Below are positions 52,517 through 63,750 of a stretch of DNA of 64,000 nt, one piece after another (the first letter of the stretch is position 1; every line of letters begins with the position of its first letter). Below the pieces are notes generated by a model. That model saw nothing but the letters and a program-made list of their open reading frames with translations. It was not told the origin of the DNA and did no database searches. This stretch comes from Prevotella melaninogenica (GTDB lineage Bacteria > Bacteroidota > Bacteroidia > Bacteroidales > Bacteroidaceae): NCBI RefSeq assembly GCF_018127965.1, contig NZ_CP072349.1, forward strand, positions 433,501-497,500, read 5' to 3'. Both the position numbers and the translations under genes were made by a program.

Positions 52517-53296
52517 ATGACAGCAAGAGAATTCTTCCATAAATTTAACAGCACATATATCTGGGGTAATATCCTGGCTATCGTTATTCTTGTGTCGATG
52601 CTGTGTATAGGAGTTAGGTTTGGACTTGACTACTACACACTCCATGGTGAGTCTATCGTTGTGCCAAATGTGATTCATAAGCAGTATGATGAGGCAGTGG
52701 ATATTATGGGTAAGGTTGGACTGACTATTGAGGTGACGGATACTGGATATGTGAAGGAACTTCCTCCTGATTGTATTCTTGAGCAGTCACCAGTTGGTGG
52801 TAAGCGTATTAAGTCTACTCACGTGGTTTATGTAACCATCAATGCTGCAAGTGCTCCATCGCTTGTAATCCCTGATATTATTGACAATAACTCACTTCGA
52901 GAAGCACAAGCACAGTTGCTCTCTATGGGATTCAAGGTGGGTGAACCTGAATATATACCAGGAGAGAAAGACTGGATTTATGGTATCTTAGTCAAGGGTA
53001 AGCATGTTCAAGCAGGCGACCGTGTTCCGTCAGATGCTGTGATTGTGTTGCAGGTGGGTGATGGTACGCGTCAGATTTCTGATACATCAGGTTTGAAAGA
53101 GCCTGAATATGAAGAGATAGAAGTTGTAGAGAAGGTGCCTAAGTACGATGAGGTTGAGGAATACGTGGAAGTTCCAGTTGACGAGAATGGCAATGAGATA
53201 AAAGATAGACGTGGAAAATCGAACGCTGGTAGTTCGGGTTCTTCTTCACAGTCGGGCTTGCCTGCTGATCCATCTTCGGTTAGACCAAAAGAATAA
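52517..53296 (+). CDS. PASTA-domain membrane protein
   Basis: 259 residues. One membrane helix (about 15-37), then three PASTA repeats (about 44-180; VVPNVIHKQYDEAVDIMGK, LVIPDIIDNNSLREAQAQLL and a third) and an acidic, then Ser-rich tail. There is no kinase domain; PASTA repeats usually sense peptidoglycan fragments. It lies in one operon with rluD (six bases apart) and probably ddl, which fits a cell-wall theme. Confidence 0.88.
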   Translation: MTAREFFHKFNSTYIWGNILAIVILVSMLCIGVRFGLDYYTLHGESIVVPNVIHKQYDEAVDIMGKVGLTIEVTDTGYVKELPPDCILEQSPVGGKRIKSTHVVYVTINAASAPSLVIPDIIDNNSLREAQAQLLSMGFKVGEPEYIPGEKDWIYGILVKGKHVQAGDRVPSDAVIVLQVGDGTRQISDTSGLKEPEYEEIEVVEKVPKYDEVEEYVEVPVDENGNEIKDRRGKSNAGSSGSSSQSGLPADPSSVRPKE

Positions 53297-53302
53297 AGTG
53301 CA

Positions 53303-54400
53303 ATGATGACAGAAGAAGAAACGATATTTGACGATGAATTTAACGACGACTTCCTTCCCACAGCGTCTAACGAGGGGGGAGAGGGAGAGTTGTATGAGCA
53401 CTTCCGTGTCATTGTTGATAAAGGTCAGGAGCCTGTTCGCATTGATAAGTTCCTCTTTGAACGAATGCAACACTCCAGTCGTAATCGTATTCAGAAGGCT
53501 GCCGATGCTGGCTATATCCATGTGAATAATGCGCCAGTGAAGAGTAATTATAAGGTACGTCCAGAGGATGTTATAACCTTGATGCTCGACCGTCCGAAGC
53601 ATGACAATACGATAGAAGCTGAGGATATTCCTTTGGATGTTGTCTATGAAGACGACGTTCTGATGGTTGTCAATAAGCCTGCGGGTCTTGTTGTACATCC
53701 TGGAGCAGGTAATTTTCATGGTACATTGATTAATGCTATTGCTTGGCACTTGAAAGATATGCCTTCCTTTGACCCTAATGACCCAGAGGTTGGATTGGTA
53801 CATAGAATAGATAAGGACACAAGTGGGCTCTTGGTGATTGCGAAGACACCTGATGCAAAAACTGCATTGGGTAAGCAATTCTTCAATAAGACAACCCATC
53901 GCAGCTATAATGCTATCGTTTGGGGAAACATGACAGAAGATGAAGGGCGCATCGATGGGAACATTGCACGTGATCCGAAAGACAGATTGCGCATGACAGT
54001 ATTCCCTCCAGACTCAGAGGTTGGTAAGCCTGCAGTTACACACTATCGTGTCATTGAACGTTTCGGTTATACAACACTCATCGAATGTATCCTTGAGACA
54101 GGGCGCACCCATCAGATTCGTGCACACATGAAACATATTGGGCACCCTTTGTTTGGTGATGAGCGTTATGGTGGAACAGAGATTCTGCGTGGTCAGCGGT
54201 CAAGTACTTACAAGGCTTTTATCCGTAATTGTCTTGCACTCTGCAACCGTCAAGCACTTCATGCACGAACCTTAGGCTTTGTTCATCCCGTTACAGGTGA
54301 GCAGATGGACTTTACCAGTGAACTGCCTGCTGATCTTTCTGCACTGATTGAGAAGTGGAGAGGTTTTGTAAATGGACGAGCTGATGAGGTTGTCTGTTAA
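53303..54400 (+). CDS. rluD: 23S rRNA pseudouridine synthase RluD-like
   Basis: 365 residues. S4 RNA-binding domain at about 45-92 (RIDKFLFERMQHSSRNRIQK), then the synthase core with catalytic D170 in HRIDKDTSGLLV and the ILETGRTHQIRAHMKHIGHP block. It should modify helix 69 of 23S rRNA. Length is slightly above E. coli RluD because of an acidic N-terminal extension. Confidence 0.92.
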   Translation: MMTEEETIFDDEFNDDFLPTASNEGGEGELYEHFRVIVDKGQEPVRIDKFLFERMQHSSRNRIQKAADAGYIHVNNAPVKSNYKVRPEDVITLMLDRPKHDNTIEAEDIPLDVVYEDDVLMVVNKPAGLVVHPGAGNFHGTLINAIAWHLKDMPSFDPNDPEVGLVHRIDKDTSGLLVIAKTPDAKTALGKQFFNKTTHRSYNAIVWGNMTEDEGRIDGNIARDPKDRLRMTVFPPDSEVGKPAVTHYRVIERFGYTTLIECILETGRTHQIRAHMKHIGHPLFGDERYGGTEILRGQRSSTYKAFIRNCLALCNRQALHARTLGFVHPVTGEQMDFTSELPADLSALIEKWRGFVNGRADEVVC

Positions 54401-54574
54401 CAAGTTGGCAAGGGAATGAGTTGACAAGGCACTTGAATATTGGTTCTAAGGTTTGTTAGAAAAGTAGTACATTCAGATAAAAAGAAATAAATAATATCCC
54501 GCATAACCCTACGAAGACATTTAAAAGATTGCTCTTAGAGAGGGAGTGAGGGAATAAAACATAAAAAAGACACA

Positions 54575-55573
54575 ATGAAAGATTCAAAGCGTACAATCGC
54601 TATCGTCTGTGGTGGCGATTCTTCAGAACATGATGTATCTATGCGTTCAGGACAGGGATTATACTCTTTCTTTGACAAGGAGCGTTACAATATATATATA
54701 GTTGATGTAAAGGGTATCGATTGGAATGTAGAATTACCTGATGGTAGTTTGTCACCAATTGATAAGAATGACTTCTCGTTTGTTATGAACGGTGAGCGTG
54801 TAGAATTCGATTATGCTTATATTACAATCCATGGTCAGCCAGGTGAGAACGGTGTGATGCAAGGTTACTTTGATCTTATCCAACTGCCTTACTCAACAGG
54901 AGGTGTGTTGGTTGAGGCACTGACCTTTGATAAGTATGTTCTCAACAACTATCTGCGTGGCTTTGGTATAAAGGTAGCAGATAGTATTTTGCTCCGTCGT
55001 GGTGAAGAGTATGATGAGGCTGAGATTGAGAAACGACTTGGCATGCCTTGCTTTGTGAAGCCAGCGGCTGATGGTAGTAGCTTTGGTGTGTCAAAGGTGA
55101 AGAATATTGACCAGCTTGCACCAGCTCTTCGTGTCGCTTTTATGCAGAGCGATGAGGTTATGATTGAGGCTTTCATGGACGGTATGGAAATCTCTCAGGG
55201 TGTTTATAAGACAAAGGATAAGTCGGTTGTCTTCCCAGCTACTGAGGTTGTGACAAGCAATGAGTTCTTTGACTATAACGCTAAGTACAATGGTCAGGTA
55301 GAGGAGATTACACCTGCTCGTATGTCAGATGAGACCGCTAAGCGTGTTGCTGCTGAGACAAGTCGCATCTATGATATTCTGCATGCTAATGGTATCATTC
55401 GTATCGACTATATTATTTCAAAGGATAACGATGGTAAGGATGTTATCAATATGCTTGAAATCAATACCACACCAGGTATGACTGTCACCAGCTTTATTCC
55501 ACAGCAGGTACGTGCAGCAGGCTTAGATATTAAGAACGTTCTGAGCGATATTGTTGAGAATCAATTTAAGTAA
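54575..55573 (+). CDS. ddl: D-alanine-D-alanine ligase
   Basis: 332 residues, ATP-grasp enzyme that makes the D-Ala-D-Ala end of peptidoglycan precursors. CGGDSSEHDVSMRSG at the N-terminus, the ATP lid PCFVKPAADGSSFGVSKV and LEINTTPGMTVTSFIPQ at the end. It follows rluD after 174 bases and may have its own promoter. Confidence 0.96.
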   Translation: MKDSKRTIAIVCGGDSSEHDVSMRSGQGLYSFFDKERYNIYIVDVKGIDWNVELPDGSLSPIDKNDFSFVMNGERVEFDYAYITIHGQPGENGVMQGYFDLIQLPYSTGGVLVEALTFDKYVLNNYLRGFGIKVADSILLRRGEEYDEAEIEKRLGMPCFVKPAADGSSFGVSKVKNIDQLAPALRVAFMQSDEVMIEAFMDGMEISQGVYKTKDKSVVFPATEVVTSNEFFDYNAKYNGQVEEITPARMSDETAKRVAAETSRIYDILHANGIIRIDYIISKDNDGKDVINMLEINTTPGMTVTSFIPQQVRAAGLDIKNVLSDIVENQFK

Positions 55574-55602
55574 ACAGATAGAATAAGTCTTTCTGAAAAG
55601 TA

Positions 55603-55660
55603 AAAGAGGGTATCAGAATTGCCATCGTCTTTATGACGGGCTTCTAATACCCTCTCTTTT
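55603..55660. terminator. Bidirectional terminator
   Basis: AAAGAGGGTAT pairs with ATACCCTCT, with inner AGAA/TTCT and CGTC/GACG stems. Between ddl and the converging M48 gene. Confidence 0.8.
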
Positions 55661-55696
55661 TATGTTTGTTCGTTGGTTATTTGCGAACTATTGTTA

Positions 55697-56668
55697 TTAT
55701 CTTCTGCGAGTAGTTGCTGGACGCTTACCAACTGGACGCTTGCCAACAGGCTTCTTACCAACATTCTTCTTTGCTGCTGGGCGACTACCAACTGTTCTCT
55801 TATTAGAAGACTGAGCGTTAGAGGTCTGCTTGGTTGTAACAGGCTCTTCGTGTACAATTCTTTCAGGCATCTTATTCTCTGGACGAGCAAAACCATCTTT
55901 CTCAGCACGCTTACTCATAGTCTTGATACGCTTGTCGAGGTCAGGGTGTGATGAGAACATACGCTGCCACTTGCTATCTTTTTGGACACCAGCATCCTCT
56001 TCTAATTTCTTGAGACGCTCGAATGCAAGTGCCATAGCCCAAGGGTTCTTACCATTCTTCTTGAGGAATTCGTAGCCATAGCCATCAGCCTTGCTCTCCT
56101 GCTTCTGTGAGTAGGTGGCGTTGAGGAGTGACTCTCCAAGGCTACCAAGCTGTGACTCGCTCAGTGCAGCAGCTGCTCCATTGGTTGATGCGATTCCATC
56201 TTTCAAAGCAGAGGTTAGCAATGCGGTACGGAAACCTTTCTTAGAGTCCTTATGTGCAACGTGTCCAAGTTCATGTCCGATAACACCTAATAACTCTTCG
56301 TCTGTCATTGCATCCATCAAAGAAGAGAAGACACGTACGCTACCATCTGGGCAAGCGAAAGCGTTTACGTCAGTAACATAATATACTTTAAAGTTCAAAG
56401 GAATACCTTCGACCGATGTCAGTCCCTGGGTGAGTCTGTTCAGACGCTTTGTGTAAGGACTTTTTGCATCACAAACATGGTTGTGCTCATCCATCCACGC
56501 AACATACTCTTTTACGTATTTTGCCATGTCGGCATCTGTTAATGTGGCTGCTTTAAGAACTTTTGTGGCACCTCCTGCAGCTTTACCAATATTGAACTGA
56601 GCCTTCATTGGCAAGGTTCCTAAGAGGAGGAAGGCGCTCATACATACGCCGTAGATACTTTTTCTCAT
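55697..56668 (-). CDS. Secreted M48-family metallopeptidase
   Basis: 323 residues. N-terminal signal peptide (1-23), zinc motif HELGH at 132-136 and third ligand in ESKADGYG. Periplasmic or membrane-associated, like BepA/LoiP quality-control proteases. The last ~45 residues form a basic tail of repeated KKPVGKRPVGKRP units, unusual for the family, perhaps for binding a negatively charged envelope component. Confidence 0.88.
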   Translation of the reverse strand: MRKSIYGVCMSAFLLLGTLPMKAQFNIGKAAGGATKVLKAATLTDADMAKYVKEYVAWMDEHNHVCDAKSPYTKRLNRLTQGLTSVEGIPLNFKVYYVTDVNAFACPDGSVRVFSSLMDAMTDEELLGVIGHELGHVAHKDSKKGFRTALLTSALKDGIASTNGAAAALSESQLGSLGESLLNATYSQKQESKADGYGYEFLKKNGKNPWAMALAFERLKKLEEDAGVQKDSKWQRMFSSHPDLDKRIKTMSKRAEKDGFARPENKMPERIVHEEPVTTKQTSNAQSSNKRTVGSRPAAKKNVGKKPVGKRPVGKRPATTRRR

Positions 56669-56841
56669 AAGAAATTGTTTTATTAATGATAACTTTCACT
56701 TGCAAATTTATATATAATTTTTTAAATATTCAAGACTAATTACCCTTTTCTATTATTAGTAATTAGTATTTTAATGTCCCCTCTTACTATTAATAATAAT
56801 GGTAAGAAGTAATCTGATATATCATCTTTTGTTGTTGTGTT

Positions 56842-56892
56842 GAGGCTTAGCACGAATGGTGTTGGCGCTTAGCACCAATGGTGCGAAGCACT
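56842..56892. repeat. GCACCATTGGTGC palindromes, cluster 6
   Basis: AGCACGAATGGTGTT and AGCACCAATGGTGC, 21 bases apart, upstream of the M48 gene. Confidence 0.75.
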
Positions 56893-56987
56893 CAATGCTA
56901 TGCTATAGGTACTTAGAAGGGGTATTGTTTGGGTTAAAAACGTTGTTAACTTCTATAAGGTAATACTATTCTCATAAATCTTATTAG

Positions 56988-57053
56988 GTAGAAATATTCA
57001 TCAATGAAAGTAGAAATGTTCCTCAATGAAAGTAGAAATGTTCATCAATAAAA
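56988..57053. repeat. Three tandem 22-bp repeats
   Basis: GTAGAAATGTTCATCAATG-type units occur three times with one to three differences, ending just before the terminator of the BI-1 gene. No gene lies in 56669-57100. Confidence 0.85.
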
Positions 57054-57079
57054 AAGGACAACCCGATTGGATTGTCCTT
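57054..57079 (-). terminator. Terminator of the BI-1 family gene
   Basis: AAGGACAA pairs with TTGTCCTT; an A-run (T-run on the minus strand) is next to it. Confidence 0.7.
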
Positions 57080-57100
57080 GTATGTTTGAATCTTCCTTTA

Positions 57101-57829
57101 TTAGTTTCGGTTGTTTCCGAGGAAACGGAGGAGATAAAGGAAGAGGTTGATAAAGTCAAGATAAAGACTCAATGAACCAAGAAGTGCAACCTTCTGTGCT
57201 CCCTCGCCTGCATCTGGTGCCATTCGCAAGTTTTGTTTAATCTTCTGTGCATCCCAAGCTGTAAGGCCCGTGAAGACAAGAACACCGATGCCACTAACGA
57301 TCAAGTCGAACATTGTACTCTTTAAGAAGATGTTTACCAATCCTGCGATGATAAGACCAATCAGTGCCATAAAGAGTATACCGCCCATCTTGGTTAAATC
57401 CTTCTTTGTTGTAGAACCTATCAAAGCCATTGCTCCGAAAGTTCCTGCTGTTATAAAGAAGGTCTTGGCGATGGCTGCTGAAGAGAAGGCAGCAAAGATC
57501 CAACCTAATGTCAGTCCGTTGATAGCAGCAAAGGCAATGAACCATATTGTTGCAGCAACGAGTGACAGTCTATCGATGCGTGAAGAAAGGTACCATACAA
57601 TACCTACTTCAACCAAACCTGCCACAAGTAACGGACCGCGTCCCATATAGAGGAGTTGGATGAGGGCAGGAGAATTGCCAGCACCATAGGCAATAACGCC
57701 AGTGATAGCAAGTGCCATAGCCATCCATACATATACCTTACGCATCAGTGATGGAAATACACGTGACATTTCTAAGTCGCGCTCTTGGCTACTTGTCACG
57801 TTTGTGAAATTGTTAAAATTCATATTCAT
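57101..57829 (-). CDS. Bax inhibitor-1 / YccA family membrane protein
   Basis: 242 residues with seven hydrophobic helices and the C-terminal LSLYLDFINLFLYLLRFLG typical of the family. Members are thought to leak calcium or protons, or to modulate FtsH-type proteolysis; the role in Bacteroidota is not known. Transcribed alone. Confidence 0.9.
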   Translation of the reverse strand: MNMNFNNFTNVTSSQERDLEMSRVFPSLMRKVYVWMAMALAITGVIAYGAGNSPALIQLLYMGRGPLLVAGLVEVGIVWYLSSRIDRLSLVAATIWFIAFAAINGLTLGWIFAAFSSAAIAKTFFITAGTFGAMALIGSTTKKDLTKMGGILFMALIGLIIAGLVNIFLKSTMFDLIVSGIGVLVFTGLTAWDAQKIKQNLRMAPDAGEGAQKVALLGSLSLYLDFINLFLYLLRFLGNNRN

Positions 57830-58151
57830 AATCTTTCTTTGTTTGTTATCTGTTCTCTATTGCCACCATACTTTTGGCTCTGTGGCATAACTGTTTTATA
57901 TTTGTTTGTTATGCAAATGCTATGCCATTTAATTGCAAATATAAGGAAAGATTGGACACTAACAAATATAAAGTTGGTTTTTGATTAATTTTATAATATT
58001 TGATTGGAGATAAACCTTTGTCTGATTTTTATATGCTTTATGCATGATAATTGGTATATTAATGCTTTATTTTGCATTTTCTTGTATTTTTATTTGCATA
58101 AATAGAATTATTTGCATACTTTTGCAAGCGGATTAGAATATATATACAGCT
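57830..58151. promoter_or_regulatory. Divergent promoter region BI-1 / argR
   Basis: No gene. The argR -7 box is TACTTTTG (58117-58124). A direct repeat ATTTGCATA occurs at 58092 and 58110, the second overlapping the -7 box; it may be an ArgR autoregulation site. Low certainty. Confidence 0.4.
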
Positions 58152-58628
58152 ATGAAAGTAAAAAACAGTAGACTTGAAGCATTGAAGATGTTAATTTCAA
58201 GTATGGAACTTAGTTCCCAGGAAGAAGTATTAAAGGAGTTAGAGAAAGAAGGATTCAAACTGACTCAGGCAACATTGAGTCGTGATCTCAAGCAGTTGAA
58301 AGTGGCAAAGGCTGCTTCTATGAACGGAAAGTATGTATATGTTCTGCCAAATGAGACAATGTATCGTCGTGTGACGACTCCTCGTAAAGCAACGGAGATG
58401 ATGCAACGAAGTGGGTATATCTCGGTAAATATATCGGGGCAGTTGGCTATTGTTAAGACACGTCCAGGTTATGCCAGTGCGCTTGCATACGATATTGATA
58501 ACTCTGATTCACATTATATATTAGGTTCAATTGCGGGCGATGACACTATCTTCATTGCACTTCGTGAGGGTGCTTCACGTGGTCAAGTGTTGGAGGCATT
58601 GTCGTATGTAATTCCTGAGATTGGATAG
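58152..58628 (+). CDS. argR: Arginine repressor ArgR
   Basis: 158 residues. Winged helix at 1-75 (EEVLKELEKEGFKLTQATLSRDLKQLKV) and C-terminal hexamerisation and arginine-binding domain with GSIAGDDTIFIALREG. It controls arginine synthesis and use. In many Bacteroidota argR is followed by arginine genes; here a terminator follows instead, so it is alone. Confidence 0.93.
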   Translation: MKVKNSRLEALKMLISSMELSSQEEVLKELEKEGFKLTQATLSRDLKQLKVAKAASMNGKYVYVLPNETMYRRVTTPRKATEMMQRSGYISVNISGQLAIVKTRPGYASALAYDIDNSDSHYILGSIAGDDTIFIALREGASRGQVLEALSYVIPEIG

Positions 58629-58693
58629 GAATCGTGCGTACTTACATCAATTATCGACTCTTGATATTAATATATAAGGTGTAAGTCTTTTAT

Positions 58694-58740
58694 AAACTCG
58701 TTTTATAAATTCTATAGAAGTGGATTTATGAAACGAGTTT
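58694..58740 (+). terminator. argR terminator
   Basis: AAACTCGTTT pairs with AAACGAGTTT, extended by ATAAAT/ATTTAT, followed by TTTTTTG. Confidence 0.8.
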
Positions 58741-58953
58741 TTTGTATGTTTTATTCCCAATGTTTCCCTTTCTTTGTAGGATAAGTTGTTTGTAATTATA
58801 GCCATCTAAATTTGATATTTATATGCACAACTCACCTATAGGTGTGTATAAATTTGTTTATTTAATCTGCAAATTACAGAAAAGTTATCGCTTTTTGATG
58901 TGTATTTGATTTTATTTCTTACTTTTGCGAAGAATAAAGTTGTATATAGGATT

Positions 58954-59508
58954 ATGGAAGAAGCGATAAAGTTAATAGGCGAAAGATTAAAAGGCTTACG
59001 TGAGTCTTTGGATATCTCAGTAGAAGAAATGGCAGAAACCTGTGGTGTCACTGATGAGAAATATCTAAAGATGGAAGCGGGAGAGAGCGACTTGTCGGTT
59101 AGTAGACTGTATAAGTTGTCTCAAAAGTATGGTATTGCGTTGGATGCTTTGATGTTTGGTGAGGAGCCACACATGTGTTCTTATTTCCTTACACGTAGGG
59201 GGAAGGGTATGAGCGTAGAGCGTAAGTATGCCTATAAATATCAGAGTTTAGCAAGCGGATTCAGTGGTCGTAGGGCGGATCCCTTCCTTGTAACGGTAGA
59301 GCCAAAGCCTGAAGATGCCCCTGTAAATATGGATATACACCCTGGACAAGAGTTTAATATGGTTTGGGAAGGGCGTATGGATCTTAGGTTAGGGGATAAA
59401 CGATTTGTTTTAGAACCAGGCGATTGCATTTATTTCGATGCTAATCAACCTCATTGTATGCGTGCTTTGGATAACGTACCAATGCGCTTCTTGGCTATTA
59501 TATTTTAG
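58954..59508 (+). CDS. HTH-cupin regulator
   Basis: 184 residues from the ATG at 58954 (the frame opens at 58900). N-terminal Xre-type HTH (VEEMAETCGVTDEKYLKMEAG) and a C-terminal cupin (MDIHPGQEFNMVWEGRMDLRLG, LEPGDCIYFDANQPHCMRAL). Such proteins sense a small molecule in the cupin pocket. Next to an acyl-CoA synthetase, it probably regulates that gene in response to its substrate. Confidence 0.88.
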   Translation: MEEAIKLIGERLKGLRESLDISVEEMAETCGVTDEKYLKMEAGESDLSVSRLYKLSQKYGIALDALMFGEEPHMCSYFLTRRGKGMSVERKYAYKYQSLASGFSGRRADPFLVTVEPKPEDAPVNMDIHPGQEFNMVWEGRMDLRLGDKRFVLEPGDCIYFDANQPHCMRALDNVPMRFLAIIF

Positions 59509-59627
59509 GTTTAGTTTATTCATAACCTCTAAAGGAATAGTGACGATGGTATATCGTGTACTTTAGAGAGGGGTATAGTCTTTTAATATGTTTATTTTGT
59601 GTGATATAGGAAAACCTATAAAGCATA

Positions 59628-61322
59628 ATGTTAATTCAAAAGAATAAAATGATAGAAAGATATTTAACACAAACACATTTTACTTCAGAGGAAGATTTTC
59701 GTGACAACCTACATTTCGTAGTTCCTGAAACGTTTAACTTTGCTTACGATGTTATGGATGAGTGGGCGAAGGTTGCACCAGATAAGTTAGCTTTGCTGTG
59801 GACCAGTGAACGTGGAGAGGAGTTGAGGGCAACGTATGCCGAGTTTAAAGAGCAAACCGACCAGGCAGCAGCTTACTTCCTTAGTCTTGGTATTCGACGT
59901 GGAGACAAGGTTATGCTGATATTGAAACGTCATTATCAATGGTGGATTTCGATGATGGCGCTGTGCAAGATAGGTGCTGTGGCAATTCCTGCAACCCATA
60001 TGTTGACGGCAAGTGATATCGTTTATCGAAATCAGTGTGCGTCTGTAAAAGCTATAGTATGTGTCAATGATGAATATGTGACTACGCAGGTTCGAGAGGC
60101 TATGTCCGAGAGTCCGACAGTGGAAGTCCTTGTTGCTGTTAACGCTTTAGCACAGAAGGATTGTCCTGTAGCAGAGGGTTTTCACGATTGGTTTGCTGAA
60201 TGGGAGAAAGCACCAGCCTTTGTGCGTCCAGAGGAAGTGAATGTAAATGAAGATACGATGTTGATGTATTTCACAAGTGGTACCAGTGGTGAACCGAAGA
60301 TGGTGGCGCACGACCATCTCTATGCATTGGGACATTTGGTAACAGGTGTTTTCTGGCATAATCTTGATGAGGATAGTATTCATCTAACTGTGGCTGACAC
60401 GGGATGGGGAAAGGCTGTATGGGGCAAACTTTACGGACAGTGGTTTGCGGGTGCAACGGTCTTCGTGTATGATCATGAGAAATTTTCGGCAGAGAAAATT
60501 ATGCGTATGATGGAGAAATATCGTATCACTTCGTTCTGCGCACCTCCAACCATCTATCGTTTTATGTTGCAAGAAGACTTCTCGCAATATGACCTTTCTG
60601 CGCTGAAGTATTGCACTACGGCAGGAGAAGCCCTTGAACCTGTTGTATTTCAGAAGTTTTATGATCTTGTTGGGATTAAGATGATGGAGGGATTTGGACA
60701 AACGGAAACGACAATGACCTTGGGTACTTTTCCTTGGATTAAGCCTAAGCCGGGAAGCATGGGTAAACCGAATCCGCAGTATGATATTAAACTCTTGAAG
60801 TCAGATGGTTCTTCATGTGAAGATGGTGAGAAGGGAGAAATCTGCATAGATACCAGTGCCGGGAAGGCGATAGGACTCTTTAAGGGATATTATCGTGATC
60901 CTGAATTGACAGAGAAAGTTTGGCATGATAATCTTTATCATACTGGTGATTTGGCATGGCGTGATGAAGAAGGATATTATTGGTTTGTAGGTCGTGCTGA
61001 TGATGTTATAAAAAGTTCGGGCTATCGTATTGGACCGTTTGAGGTGGAGAGTGCACTGATGACACATCCTGCTGTTGTCGAGTGTGCAGTAACGGGTGTG
61101 CCTGATGAGATACGTGGTATGGTCGTAAAGGCAACTGTTGTTCTTGCCAATGATTGGAAAGGTAAGGCTGATGATGCATTGGTGAAAGAATTGCAGAACC
61201 ATGTGAAGCATGTGACAGCTCCCTACAAGTATCCACGTATCATAGAATTTGTTGATGCGTTACCGAAAACAATCTCTGGTAAGATTCGACGTGTGGAAAT
61301 TCGTGAACGTGATAAGCAGTAG
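59628..61322 (+). CDS. Acyl-CoA synthetase (AMP-forming, ACSM-like)
   Basis: 564 residues; M8 (59649) is another possible start. ATP-binding loop MYFTSGTSGEPKMVAHDH, adenylation motif GEALEPVVFQKFYD, YHTGDLAWRDEEGYYWFVGR and the C-terminal lysine in KTISGKIRRVEIR. It activates a carboxylic acid, probably of short or medium chain, to its CoA ester. The HTH-cupin gene 120 bases upstream is its likely regulator. Confidence 0.9.
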   Translation: MLIQKNKMIERYLTQTHFTSEEDFRDNLHFVVPETFNFAYDVMDEWAKVAPDKLALLWTSERGEELRATYAEFKEQTDQAAAYFLSLGIRRGDKVMLILKRHYQWWISMMALCKIGAVAIPATHMLTASDIVYRNQCASVKAIVCVNDEYVTTQVREAMSESPTVEVLVAVNALAQKDCPVAEGFHDWFAEWEKAPAFVRPEEVNVNEDTMLMYFTSGTSGEPKMVAHDHLYALGHLVTGVFWHNLDEDSIHLTVADTGWGKAVWGKLYGQWFAGATVFVYDHEKFSAEKIMRMMEKYRITSFCAPPTIYRFMLQEDFSQYDLSALKYCTTAGEALEPVVFQKFYDLVGIKMMEGFGQTETTMTLGTFPWIKPKPGSMGKPNPQYDIKLLKSDGSSCEDGEKGEICIDTSAGKAIGLFKGYYRDPELTEKVWHDNLYHTGDLAWRDEEGYYWFVGRADDVIKSSGYRIGPFEVESALMTHPAVVECAVTGVPDEIRGMVVKATVVLANDWKGKADDALVKELQNHVKHVTAPYKYPRIIEFVDALPKTISGKIRRVEIRERDKQ

Positions 61323-61466
61323 ATAGATTTGTTTTCTTTTTAAACATGTCTCTATATTATATAATGTGTAGTGCATAATTTGGGGCTTCAAAATGTGGTG
61401 TAAAGAAGAAAAATGCAATTTTTTGAAAGTTTTTCTTCAAAACATTTGGTGGGAAAAGAAATTCTG

Positions 61467-61475
61467 TATACCTTT
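61467..61475 (+). promoter_or_regulatory. rRNA operon promoter P1, -7 box
   Basis: TATACCTTTG with a TTTGG about 20 bases upstream fits strong Bacteroidota rRNA promoters. The leader from about 61483 to 61806 has no gene and includes a hairpin at 61643-61663. Confidence 0.7.
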
Positions 61476-61642
61476 GCACTCGCTTTACAAAACAAGCCAC
61501 CCGGCAAGTTGCTTAAAGCGGTTAAAGAAAGAGTTCTTTGAAAAGATTTACATAAACAGAGAAGTAGTACAAGAAGCGTCCGTTTGGTTTTATATCAAAT
61601 GGATGGGTAAAAGAAACGAACCGATCAATTCATTGTCCCTAC

Positions 61643-61663
61643 TTTTGAGGCACCGCCTCAAAA
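61643..61663. repeat. TTTTGAGGC hairpin, copy 2 (rRNA leader)
   Basis: TTTTGAGGC-ACC-GCCTCAAAA, a perfect 9-bp stem in the leader upstream of the 16S gene. The flank TGTCCCTAC matches the other copies. Confidence 0.75.
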
Positions 61664-61806
61664 CTAAAGGAACAAAAGAAAAGGTGCTTTTTACTTGATA
61701 CTTTTAGGATAAGCGTTCTGAAACAGAGATTACTCGGTGACGTGTTTGGGTTAACATGGTATCCATTATCATTAATCACCCATCACTTATCACCAAAACA
61801 TATTTT

Positions 61807-63338
<1,532 letters not shown>

Positions 63339-63750
63339 TGGAGAGTTCGCTTATTAGTTATCGAGTTGATAAGTATGTAAGTATACAAGTCAAGAAGTTA
63401 ACGGTAATCAAGAAAATAAAAGAACCTTTAGTTCGTTTTTCTTCTTGTACTCACTGCACTCTGTATTATATAAATGTAGGAGTTTAGAGTTTAAGGCTCA
63501 CGTAAAGGTTCAAGCCCTTATTCTCCACTTCGCTGTCATCTACTTCTGAGGTACTGCCTCAGAACACAGAGGGTAACAGCATAAGATCTTTGACATATTG
63601 ACACAAGCAAGACTGTAATGTAGAACTATTCTTTCTATAATGGGAAGAATTAGCATTCTAATTATTGAAGAAACAACTTCAAATTCTTTAGAATCACACA
63701 ACAGCTGAAAGTATGAGCTACATTCTTTGTAAGCAATTACAGAGAAGGCG
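63339..63750 (+). other. 16S-23S spacer without tRNA genes
   Basis: About 410 bases. No tRNA-Ile or tRNA-Ala is recognisable. It contains weak AGTTGACA-type repeats (63350-63400), a TTCTGAGGT hairpin (63544-63564) and GATCTTTGACATATTGACA (about 63588), a conserved rrn spacer word in this phylum. Confidence 0.7.
63544..63564. repeat. TTCTGAGGT hairpin, copy 3 (rRNA spacer)
   Basis: TTCTGAGGT-ACT-GCCTCAGAA with flanking TACTTC as in the leader copy. Together with copy 2 it brackets the 16S gene. Confidence 0.7.

Noticed and set aside
61393..61698. 101-codon frame in front of the 16S gene
   Set aside because: It spans the rRNA promoter and leader hairpin; chance open frame.
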